A DNA stretch of 64,000 bases from Aestuariibacter sp. GS-14. GTDB lineage: Bacteria > Pseudomonadota > Gammaproteobacteria > Enterobacterales > Alteromonadaceae. The notes under the pieces were generated by a model. That model had not been told where the DNA came from. It saw only the letters and a program-made list of their open reading frames with translations, and made no database searches. The position numbers and the translations under genes were made by a program. Below are positions 54,501 through 61,384 of the stretch, piece by piece; within the stretch, counting starts at the first letter, position 1; every line of letters begins with the position of its first letter. The stretch is from the NCBI RefSeq assembly GCF_006494365.1, contig NZ_VHIP01000001.1, positions 1 through 64,000 on the forward strand. Reading direction: 5' to 3'.

Positions 54501-55226
54501 GAAGGCGCGAATTAAATGACATTCCCGGATCCAATCATCAACGCGATTTCGCGACAAACTGGACACCGGTGGCTGAACGCCGTCTTCTTCCAGAATAGCA
54601 GCAATCATCGCCTTGATGGTTTCCATCTTACCTTCTTTGGAATGCACGGCTTTGGCCAGTTTCTCGATATGGCGCAAATGTTCTGACGGCTGGCTTAAAC
54701 TGAATACTTTGGCGTAGCCCAGTAATTCACGCGTACTGCTGCTTTGATTCAGTACCCCCTGATCGTTTTGCAATACCGCACGGAAATCTTTGGTGGTGAG
54801 CAAGCTGGATACAATAATGTTGTTGCGTTTCATTGCCCGCGCTACTTCAGTGCTCGACAATGAGGCATGCTTGCCGTTCTTTTGCTCAAATAGATAATCG
54901 TCAAGGGAAAAAGGTTTGGCAATAAAGCGGTAGTTTACGCCGGTGCCATTGGATGTGAGCACGGCCTGACACAAATCGCCTTCGGAACGGGTATATTCAT
55001 AAATGATAAAAGAAGACGTCCGCGGTAAGTACCAGCGTTCAAAACTATCGCGGGTGGCAGGTACTACCCGACTGGGATATTCGCCATAAAAAACGGGGAT
55101 CAGTCGCTGTAGTGTTGTTTTTCCGGAGGCGTTTGTACCGCATATGTTGGTGTGTCCATCTAGTTTGAGTTCTACAACACCTGGCAAATGGGTATCAATA
55201 AGAATAATGCGTTTAAGGCCAGCCAT
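51540..55226 (-). CDS. mksB: SMC-like ATPase (MukB/MksB type)
   Basis: A 1228-residue chromosome-structuring ATPase. N-terminal head with Walker A GTNASGKTT (30-38); long coiled coil (about 250-530); a compact hinge (about 536-597, LEFLRANIDNWEGSVGKL); a second long coiled coil (about 600-1000); C-terminal head with a signature-like SSSHGMAYL (about 1117-1125) and Walker B VIIHWPIDELG (Asp/Glu about 1151-1152). This is an SMC layout. The sequence belongs to the broad MukB/MksB/JetC (and possibly DUF3584) group; which subgroup cannot be settled by eye. It has an AGGA ribosome-binding site and heads the operon. Confidence 0.82.
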   Translation of the reverse strand: MAGLKRIILIDTHLPGVVELKLDGHTNICGTNASGKTTLQRLIPVFYGEYPSRVVPATRDSFERWYLPRTSSFIIYEYTRSEGDLCQAVLTSNGTGVNYRFIAKPFSLDDYLFEQKNGKHASLSSTEVARAMKRNNIIVSSLLTTKDFRAVLQNDQGVLNQSSSTRELLGYAKVFSLSQPSEHLRHIEKLAKAVHSKEGKMETIKAMIAAILEEDGVQPPVSSLSRNRVDDWIRECHLIRAFDKIRPEFTRLEQADLALQEAESALSELKHAFELDKSQLTARVETGRQQLDDVLHERKVNDNHWSERRDELNLQISGSRADVEKYTAELDAVEREFEHWQEQDIEQLKEDVAKLPQWQRDLELLSSRYTLVTEQHQDIESTYNRRLAEMGEKTSEQLDELAAVRQEAQEKRATQQQSEREALQGIKEDYAQQIAALTETYQTRLNALKVAEAECKAALNNAGYNEFEQSQLELLDAAVKEASVHEDTVRAQHRQTQTAYQKAVQARESANQMLEKARTQYRKAEQRVADVNALLYPGEGSLLEFLRANIDNWEGSVGKLIRPELLERTDLAPKAGADNASFFGVELSLDTMEAPEYAQTEQNLKQALAEAEQQLSNASEVQNTAETELAKGNEAVRVAELAVTKQDNAVRSAEAARKRANQDKEAVLSEYQHALKERKQQARSQLENNQQAQKKLSAQFELDRDEVKDQQREAETEHSFHWQQLIADSDARIAQIEGEIKRVRQSADKDKQEMARWLENELNQRGVDVDEIGKLKKELKALKESIYRTETHRHKVTDYERWYQTVFTGHKVTWQQGLNKARKVLSDAERELTQLQNEYRERRDSLKTLQADLEKTTSTAAEQLTQVDTLSKTLAKHSLPKTEASEQWQHDELSITQRLSRAQGLLKERDELLSDVRNYVERFDQLIAAQAGTGLSDTWERAREECAVINAHGVKGVDHRRMVTHLAQLLNVIVPQKMQGLREQGRIFGADLSQYYFVLADIDKRIVSQSRRISKEVDGELFLDGVSDSAVKIRSRISELEFWPELERFRALYDQWMDDGAHELPDDDYGQSMRTVLDILGRAALTGGISKLLDIELHLREGNSDLIIRTDRQLNESSSHGMAYLILCKFLLAFTRLLRGGADVIIHWPIDELGTLHQSNVKKIFDACQSNNISVVGAFPNPESDVLKLFENRYLIDKVSKQLQVVQPKTSDLSARIQARKQQQEVSA

Positions 55227-55267
55227 AAGTTTCCTGTTTTAATATCGTCATTCGCTGGTTATTACAT

Positions 55268-55302
55268 TGCCACGTTATAAGCAAGTGGCATTCAACAAGC
55301 AA
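55268..55302 (-). promoter_or_regulatory. Probable promoter of the SMC operon, -10 inside an inverted repeat
   Basis: On the minus strand, -35 TTGCTT (55297-55302), 17-nt spacer and -10 TATAAC (55274-55279). The -10 lies inside TGCCAC-N11-GTGGCA (55268-55290), which could be an operator. Transcript start would be about 40 bases upstream of the SMC start codon. Confidence 0.5.
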
Positions 55303-55554
55303 AGAGTCTGATCGACGTTCATACCGGCACAATACCTGATTATGAACCCATCAGTAAAAAGACTGCGGCAATTAAGGATCTGCAAAAAAGCGGTTCTTGC
55401 TGCGTTGCAAACCAATTCAATCCAATCAACATGGCAGTGTATTATGAAATAAGGTCAATGCGAAGACATACAAAGCCTGCCAGCACAGGCTTGGGTGCTG
55501 TTTGCTGATTTTTCAGTCAGCACAGTAACCAGGCAAACGAACATTTGCCCTATT
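55303..55554. other. Intergenic region between the solute-binding-like gene and the SMC operon
   Basis: No gene seen. Besides the SMC promoter just below it, it holds two hairpins: AAGCCTG-N6-CAGGCTT (55473-55492), which may end the minus-strand transcript of the solute-binding-like gene, and GTGCTG/CAGCAC arms (55495-55500 and 55518-55523) enclosing a TGCTGA/TCAGCA pair. Confidence 0.4.
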
Positions 55555-56370
55555 TCAGGGAGTATTCAGCCAAAAAACCTGATTGGCCCGGTATTCAGGA
55601 TCGCTTTTCAATTGAGGAAGAACGCGATTGATGTGTTCAATTGCATTTCTCCCCCACGGACTATTGGTACAACCGATGGCCCCTTCCACGGGCGTGCTTC
55701 CCATTTCAGTAGTGGGTAAAAACACCAGGGAGTGGTCATTATCGGTAACGGAAAAATACTTAAGCGCAGATGGATAATCAATGGTGTAGTCTAGCCGTGA
55801 GCGGGCAATCTGACGTAAGACACGCATGGGACTTTCTGTTCCACCGATTTCAATAACATGTGGCTGTCCAATATATTTATCCAGCTCCTGTTGCAGTGCA
55901 TCCGGGTACTTTCGTGCACTGGGCAAGCCAAACGCCAGTGTATTCATTGACAACAGCCGGGCCAGCGATACCGGTGCGTTTTCCTGTAAATCGAGCTTAT
56001 CCAACAGTGCTTTATTAATAATCACACCCACTGCAGGGTATTGCATGGTTACGTTGCTGTAGAGGAAATTAGCAGAATCGTCCCGCTTAATCATACAAGG
56101 AAAACACAGGTTTTCAGACTGACTGATATATTTGTTCACTCTGGGGTGAGGGTAAATTACTTCACTGGTATTGAGTTCCGGCAGCAATGCATCGAGCTTA
56201 GTCGTCATGACATCACAAATACCATACCCTTTTAATTTGCCTTCCATAATATGAAATGGCGGAGAAGGGTTTTTAGCCCACACGATGGCCTCACTCGCTA
56301 GTACAGGCATTACATAACCTGATAGCCAGGTTCCAACTACGATTGAGATGAACTGCTTGAACCGCAACAT
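55555..56370 (-). CDS. Periplasmic solute-binding-like protein (family 3 type)
   Basis: A 271-residue secreted protein with a signal peptide (MLRFKQFISIVVGTWLSGYVMPVLA) and a fold resembling family 3 amino-acid-binding proteins: WAKNPSPPFHIMEGKLKGYGICDVM near the start, YPAVGVIINKALLD in the middle, and the LDYTIDYPSALKYF segment typical of the second lobe. It lacks an adjacent transporter and may be a sensor-type or orphan binder. The ATG at 56370 follows GGAGG closely; the adjacent TTG codon is better spaced and could be the real start. A longer frame runs upstream to 56541. Confidence 0.72.
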   Translation of the reverse strand: MLRFKQFISIVVGTWLSGYVMPVLASEAIVWAKNPSPPFHIMEGKLKGYGICDVMTTKLDALLPELNTSEVIYPHPRVNKYISQSENLCFPCMIKRDDSANFLYSNVTMQYPAVGVIINKALLDKLDLQENAPVSLARLLSMNTLAFGLPSARKYPDALQQELDKYIGQPHVIEIGGTESPMRVLRQIARSRLDYTIDYPSALKYFSVTDNDHSLVFLPTTEMGSTPVEGAIGCTNSPWGRNAIEHINRVLPQLKSDPEYRANQVFWLNTP

Positions 56371-56527
56371 TGCCTCCGTTCGTCGCACGGTAAAACAATA
56401 TGGAATTATCAATATATCTGCTGGCAGATAATTATCAATGTATCTGTTAACAATAAACTGACAGGCTTTCATCAACACATAATCCGACGGCAATGAAACC
56501 AACACAATGTGTCTGAAATCCGCACAC

Positions 56528-56554
56528 AAAAAAACCGGCAAATGCGCCGGTTTT
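56528..56554 (-). terminator. Terminator of ffh
   Basis: On the minus strand AAAACCGGC / GCCGGTTTTTTT with a 6-nt loop and a run of seven T, 18 bases past the ffh stop codon. Confidence 0.92.
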
Positions 56555-56571
56555 CCTGACTTTTTTGACGA

Positions 56572-57978
56572 CTATCTGGGCGGGAACATACCGCCTGGGC
56601 CACCCATTCCGCCCATTCCACCTGGACCGCCGCCTGGCGGCATCATGCCCTTCATTTGGCGCATCATTTTCTTTATGCCGCCGCCGGACATTTTCTTCAT
56701 CATTTTCTGCATTTGAGTAAACTGCTTCAGCAAGCGATTTACATCCTGAATTTGAGTACCAGAACCCGCTGCGATACGGCGTTTGCGTGAACCTTTAATA
56801 ACTTCGGGTTTTTCGCGCTCTGCTGGTGTCATCGAATTAATGATAGCTTCCATTTGTACGAACTGTTTGTCGTTGGCCTGATCCTTAATTTTCGCACTCA
56901 TGCCACCCATGCCAGGCAACTTGTCGAGCATGCCCATCATGCCGCCCATGTTACGCATTTGCTCCAGCTGCTCTTTAAAGTCCTGCAAATCGAATCCTTT
57001 GCCCTTTTGCACTTTTTGAGCAAGTTTCTGCGCTTTTTCTTTATCGACTTTGCGTTCAACTTCTTCGATAAGGCTTAGTACGTCGCCCATACCCAGAATC
57101 CGGGAGGCTATCCGTTCAGGGTGAAACGGTTCTAACGCATCGAGCTTTTCGCCCATACCGATAAATTTAATCGGCTTACCGGTAATTTTACGCACCGACA
57201 ACGCAGCACCACCGCGAGCATCACCGTCTGCTTTGGTAAGAATCACACCCGTTAATGGCAGCGCTTCATTGAACGCTTTAGCGGTATTTGCGGCATCCTG
57301 GCCAGTCATGGCATCAACCACAAACAAGGTTTCAATTGGCTTAACCGCAGCGTGTAACGCTTTAATTTCGTCCATCATGTCACTGTCGACATGTAAACGA
57401 CCTGCGGTATCCACTAACAGTACATCAAAGAACTGCTTGCGTGCCGCTTCAATCGCATCGTTAACAATGTCGATTGGTTTTTGTAAAATGGTCGACGGAA
57501 AAAATTTCACACCGACATCTTCAGCCAGTGTTTCCAACTGTTTAATAGCGGCTGGACGATATACGTCAGCGCTCACCACCATGACTTTTTTCTTTTCACG
57601 CTCAGTTAAATACTTAGCCAGTTTACCTACCGAGGTAGTTTTACCCGCCCCTTGTAGACCTGCCATTAATACTACTGCTGGCGGTTGAGTAGACAGGTTA
57701 AGCCTTTCATTGGCTTCACCCATAACCGCTTCAAGTTCAGACTGAACGATCTTGATGAACACCTGGCCGGGCTTCAGGCTTTTAGTGACTTCCGTGCCGA
57801 CTGCACGCGCCTTTACCTGATTAACGAATTCTTTAACTACCGGTAGCGCAACGTCAGCTTCAAGTAACGCCATTCTGACTTCGCGCAGGGTTTCTTTAAT
57901 GTTGTCTTCGGTTAAGCGGCCCCGTCCACTGACATTGCGCAGTGTCTGCCCTAACCTTTCGCTGAGATTCTCAAACAT
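56572..57978 (-). CDS. ffh: Signal recognition particle protein Ffh
   Basis: GTPase of the signal recognition particle, which targets membrane proteins co-translationally with 4.5S RNA and FtsY. The 468-residue protein has an N domain (1-88), a G domain (about 89-295) with GLQGAGKTTSVGKLA, DVYRPAAIKQLE, DTAGRLHVD, TKADGDARGG motifs, and a Met-rich M domain (about 325-435) with MGGMMGMLDKLPGM and the GSGTQIQDVNRLLKQF RNA-binding helices. The C-terminal tail is rich in Gly, Met and Pro. It is divergent from ypjD and no longer adjacent to rpsP. Confidence 0.98.
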   Translation of the reverse strand: MFENLSERLGQTLRNVSGRGRLTEDNIKETLREVRMALLEADVALPVVKEFVNQVKARAVGTEVTKSLKPGQVFIKIVQSELEAVMGEANERLNLSTQPPAVVLMAGLQGAGKTTSVGKLAKYLTEREKKKVMVVSADVYRPAAIKQLETLAEDVGVKFFPSTILQKPIDIVNDAIEAARKQFFDVLLVDTAGRLHVDSDMMDEIKALHAAVKPIETLFVVDAMTGQDAANTAKAFNEALPLTGVILTKADGDARGGAALSVRKITGKPIKFIGMGEKLDALEPFHPERIASRILGMGDVLSLIEEVERKVDKEKAQKLAQKVQKGKGFDLQDFKEQLEQMRNMGGMMGMLDKLPGMGGMSAKIKDQANDKQFVQMEAIINSMTPAEREKPEVIKGSRKRRIAAGSGTQIQDVNRLLKQFTQMQKMMKKMSGGGIKKMMRQMKGMMPPGGGPGGMGGMGGPGGMFPPR

Positions 57979-58151
57979 TCTCTGTTTATCAACCCAATCA
58001 ATGAATAATACCCGGAGTATACCGAAAATTGACCGGTTAACGTAGTGTGGATTAACGATTTATCATTTTCCGGCAGACATGCGGTTGAATTCTCTGTTAT
58101 TCTGCAGTATCTATACCACGTTATTTATTATTTGCAGGTTTCAATTACTAC

Positions 58152-58946
58152 ATGGCTACCTTGTTCGCTTTGCTGGCAGTTGTTGCGTATTTTGTAGCAG
58201 CGGCGTCAATGACGGGGCGATTTTTTCACAATCAAGGCCCAAACAGGATGTTAGCGTTAAGCATTGCTGCTGTTGCAGTGCTGTGCCACAGTATGTTTTT
58301 AGGCGATGCAATTCTGGCAGCACAAGCTGGCCAGAACATGAGCATAACCAATGTGCTTTCGCTGGTTGCCTGGTTAATTACCCTTTCTATGCTGGTGAGT
58401 AATTCACTGCTCCCCAACGTCATTTTGTTACCCGTAGTATTCGGCTTTGCCGGATTTAGTGTGCTTGCATCGGCATTCATACCGGTTGAGCATATTATGC
58501 ATATTGAGTTGCGTCCCGGCCTGGTAGTGCATATTACGTTGTCTTTATTCGCCTATGGTACGCTGGTTATCGCCTTTTTGTATGCACTTCAGATGTCGTA
58601 TATAACCCACCAACTGAAGCACAAAGGTGCCAGTCTGTTGCACTCTACCCTGCCACCTTTAATGCTGGTTGAAGGTATTCTGTTTAAGTTGATCCTGATT
58701 GGCACCTTATTGCTGATTATCGCTCAGGTAACGGGTTTTGTGTTTTTAGAAAACATGTTTAGTCAGGGTTATGTGCACAAAACCGTGCTATCTATCGCCG
58801 GTTTGGCGGTATTTATTGTACTGCTGGCAGGGCAAAAGCTGTGGGGATGGCGCGGAAAACAGGTCATCGCATTAACCATTATTGGTGTAATGCTGCTTTC
58901 CTTGGCCTACTTTGGCAGTCGATTTGTAAAAGAAATTCTGCTCTGA
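58152..58946 (+). CDS. ypjD: Cytochrome c assembly-like membrane protein YpjD
   Basis: A 264-residue inner-membrane protein with eight predicted helices. It belongs to the CcsA/YpjD (cytochrome c assembly, HemX-like) family; conserved His residues occur in MLSH-like positions (HSMF, LVVHITLS, YVHKTVLS). YpjD is known next to ffh and corB in E. coli, as here. A role in haem handling is presumed from the family but not shown. Confidence 0.9.
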   Translation: MATLFALLAVVAYFVAAASMTGRFFHNQGPNRMLALSIAAVAVLCHSMFLGDAILAAQAGQNMSITNVLSLVAWLITLSMLVSNSLLPNVILLPVVFGFAGFSVLASAFIPVEHIMHIELRPGLVVHITLSLFAYGTLVIAFLYALQMSYITHQLKHKGASLLHSTLPPLMLVEGILFKLILIGTLLLIIAQVTGFVFLENMFSQGYVHKTVLSIAGLAVFIVLLAGQKLWGWRGKQVIALTIIGVMLLSLAYFGSRFVKEILL

Positions 58947-59029
58947 TAATTAACATCACCAATTAACACTTGAAACGCTCAGAGCGACTGACTACATTGG
59001 TGTTTCAAACTACTTAAAGGGATCCCTCG

Positions 59030-60331
59030 TTGGACGACATATCAACCAGTGCGTTGTTAATTGCACTGGCAATTTTAATTGCTTTATCTGCTTATTTTTC
59101 CAGTTCTGAAACCGGGATGATGTCGATCAACCGGTATCGGCTTAAACACTTACAAAGTGAAGGCCACCGGGGTGCAAAACGAGTCCACAAGTTATTGGAA
59201 CGTCCAGACCGACTCATCGGATTAATTCTCATTGGAAACAACCTGGTTAATATTGCAGCCTCTGCCATTGCCACTATCATTTGTACCCGCTGGTTCGGTG
59301 AATACTGGGCTGTATTTGCCACTACCATTGGCTTAACTATTATTCTGCTTATTTTTGCAGAGGTAACGCCCAAAACACTGGCTGCACTCTATCCCGAAAA
59401 AGTAGCGTTCCCCAGCTCCATCATATTATCGCCAATGTTAATAGTTATGTATCCATTAGTGGCGTCGATTAACGGGATCACTAACGGTATTTTAGCCTTG
59501 TTGCGCATTAAACCCTCTGGCGAAGGTGGCGACTCACTCAGCCGGGAAGAGCTGCGAACAGTGGTATACGAAGCCGGCGCAATGATACCTAAAAAGCACC
59601 AGGACATGCTGGTAAGCATTTTGGACCTTGAGAATGTCACTGCCGAAGACATTATGGTGCCCCGCAGTGACATCGCCGCTATCGATATTAATGACGACTG
59701 GAAAGATATTCAGAAAAAACTCACCCAGTCTCAGCACACGCGAGTATTGCTTTACCGTGACAGCATAGATGATGCCGTGGGATTTGTGCATGTACGTGAT
59801 GCATTGCGATTATTGTCGAAGGACCAGTTTTCTAAAGCCAGCCTGTTGCGCGCGGTTCGTGAAATATACTATGCGCCGGAATCGATTCCGTTACACACAC
59901 TGATGTATCAGTTTCAGTCAGAAAAAGAGCGTATCGCACTGGTAGTTGATGAATACGGCGACATTCAGGGTTTGGTTACCCTTGAAGACATTCTGGAAGA
60001 AATCATCGGTGACTTTACCACTACTACCCTGCCAGCTTACAGCAAGGAAGTATCGGTACAACAGGATGGCAGTGTATTAGTCGATGGCAGTGCCAACATT
60101 CGGGAACTCAATAAAGAATTGAGCTGGAATTTTCCTACTGAAGGCCCCAAAACGCTGAATGGATTAATTTTGGAATACCTCGAAGAAATCCCAGACAGCA
60201 ATGTAAGCCTGCGGTTAGCCGGATATCCAATCGAAATTATTGATATTAATGGGAATATGATAAAAACGGTTAGAGTAATACCTGAGTACTATCGCCCCGC
60301 TACAGTATCTGCCCCCGACCAACGAAACTAA
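59030..60331 (+). CDS. corB: CorB/YfjD-type CNNM-CBS membrane protein
   Basis: A 433-residue protein with a DUF21/CNNM membrane domain (about 5-190, SAYFSSSETGMMSINRYRLKHL), two CBS domains (about 205-330, with VTAEDIMVPRSD and VDEYGDIQGLVTLEDILEEIIG) and a C-terminal CorC_HlyC domain (about 345-425). The family includes magnesium transporters of the CorB/CorC type. Start is TTG 59030 with an AAGGG site 8 bases upstream. It lies 83 bases after ypjD, on the same strand, probably co-transcribed. Confidence 0.93.
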   Translation: MDDISTSALLIALAILIALSAYFSSSETGMMSINRYRLKHLQSEGHRGAKRVHKLLERPDRLIGLILIGNNLVNIAASAIATIICTRWFGEYWAVFATTIGLTIILLIFAEVTPKTLAALYPEKVAFPSSIILSPMLIVMYPLVASINGITNGILALLRIKPSGEGGDSLSREELRTVVYEAGAMIPKKHQDMLVSILDLENVTAEDIMVPRSDIAAIDINDDWKDIQKKLTQSQHTRVLLYRDSIDDAVGFVHVRDALRLLSKDQFSKASLLRAVREIYYAPESIPLHTLMYQFQSEKERIALVVDEYGDIQGLVTLEDILEEIIGDFTTTTLPAYSKEVSVQQDGSVLVDGSANIRELNKELSWNFPTEGPKTLNGLILEYLEEIPDSNVSLRLAGYPIEIIDINGNMIKTVRVIPEYYRPATVSAPDQRN

Positions 60332-60333
60332 GT

Positions 60334-60357
60334 ATGGGTCAGCGGTAGCTGACCCAT
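60334..60357. terminator. Perfect hairpin after corB
   Basis: ATGGGTCAGC / GCTGACCCAT with a GGTA tetraloop starting 3 bases after the corB stop. No T-run follows, so it may be a transcript-end stabiliser or a factor-dependent terminator. Confidence 0.45.
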
Positions 60358-60375
60358 TACACCGCCAGCCAACCT

Positions 60376-60549
60376 TTACCCTGACTTTCGTTTAGCCAGT
60401 ACTTTGGCTTTCGCAGCGGCAACCTTAGCCGACAAATCGGATAGCCTGGCCATGATTTGTGCCATTTCCTCGTCATTTTGCAGATCCGACTCTTCTAAGT
60501 GTCGTTCTAAAGACTGACGAAGCTGCTCTGGGATAGACTGACTAGACAT
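60376..60549 (-). CDS. Small helical protein, 57 residues
   Basis: An open frame from ATG 60549 to TAA 60376. The product starts MSSQSIPEQLRQSLERHL, has an acidic middle (EESDLQNDEE) and a basic, Ala/Lys-rich end (AKVAAAKAKVLAKRKSG), so it should form two amphipathic helices. I do not recognise it. A perfect 9-bp inverted repeat (60564-60584) lies 15 bases upstream of the start. The ribosome-binding site is weak. The composition is protein-like and both neighbours face it, so it is likely real, but the evidence is modest. Confidence 0.5.
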   Translation of the reverse strand: MSSQSIPEQLRQSLERHLEESDLQNDEEMAQIMARLSDLSAKVAAAKAKVLAKRKSG

Positions 60550-60563
60550 GCGCTTTTTTGCAT

Positions 60564-60584
60564 TTTCAACGCTGGGCGTTGAAA
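60564..60584. promoter_or_regulatory. Inverted repeat upstream of the small ORF
   Basis: TTTCAACGC-TGG-GCGTTGAAA, perfect 9-bp arms with a 3-nt spacer, 15 bases upstream of the 57-residue ORF. It may be an operator or a hairpin near the start of its mRNA. Confidence 0.5.
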
Positions 60585-60704
60585 TGATACCTTTGTTCCT
60601 CTCTACTACCTGTTTATATCGGTAGCAACGGAAAAAGCTAAAGCGAAAAGTTGGATTTGACGGCTAAATTTCAGCGCTCGAATGCAACGAGATTAGGTTG
60701 AGTA

Positions 60705-61214
60705 CTACCCCTGAAAGTGACCCACTAAGACACCTTTACCGGTTTTAAGCTGGTATTTCACAACGGCAACCGATCCGGTGGCAAACAATGACATATTGTG
60801 AGAATCGCACAGAGCATCGAGTAAGTAAGATACAAACGGCATATGACTCACCACCAACAAAGGTTTACCGGGGTGTGTTTTCGCCATTTGATGAGCAAGT
60901 ACATCAATATAATCGTGCGCAACACGAACATTACCTTCCGGCACAATGTCGCTATTTAACTCCATCTGCGCAGCATGAAATGTTTGCAGTACTTCATTAT
61001 AGGTTTGACGGGTGCGTGTATAAGGACTGACCAAAGCCATTGATAATTCACGGTTCTGGCAATAGGATTCAGACAACCAATCAGAACTGATGTGAACTTC
61101 GTTTTTGCCTCGAAGCGTAAGGTTACGACTTTTATCATCGGTTTGCAGTGATTCTGCCTCACCATGGCGCATGATAAAAATAAAAATGTCGTCTTTGCTG
61201 CTTTGACCTGACAT
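60705..61214 (-). CDS. sixA: Phosphohistidine phosphatase SixA
   Basis: A 169-residue RHG-motif phosphatase that removes phosphate from His residues; in E. coli SixA acts on the PTS-Ntr phosphotransfer protein NPr. The catalytic RHG is at residues 16-18 (FIMRHGEAE), followed by SDWLSE, LVSPYTRTRQTYNE and the second His in LLVVSHMPFVSYLL. I use the ATG at 61214; a TTG 14 codons upstream is possible. It is followed at 60376 by a small gene on the same strand. Confidence 0.93.
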   Translation of the reverse strand: MSGQSSKDDIFIFIMRHGEAESLQTDDKSRNLTLRGKNEVHISSDWLSESYCQNRELSMALVSPYTRTRQTYNEVLQTFHAAQMELNSDIVPEGNVRVAHDYIDVLAHQMAKTHPGKPLLVVSHMPFVSYLLDALCDSHNMSLFATGSVAVVKYQLKTGKGVLVGHFQG

Positions 61215-61384
61215 AACATTGCTAATATGATGAGGAATACATACTAACGATAGCAAAGGTCTGCCGACTCGCCTAGTACTATTATTAACTCTTAGACTAA
61301 GGTGTAACGGATGATCCGCCTGCTGTTAACCTGTCCACCGGCTAACTGCAAACAATAACACGTAGACAGAACGAAGATATTACA

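Noticed and set aside
55495..55719. 74-codon plus-strand frame over the end of the solute-binding-like gene
   Set aside because: Overlaps the real gene in the opposite strand, no ribosome-binding site, no family pattern.
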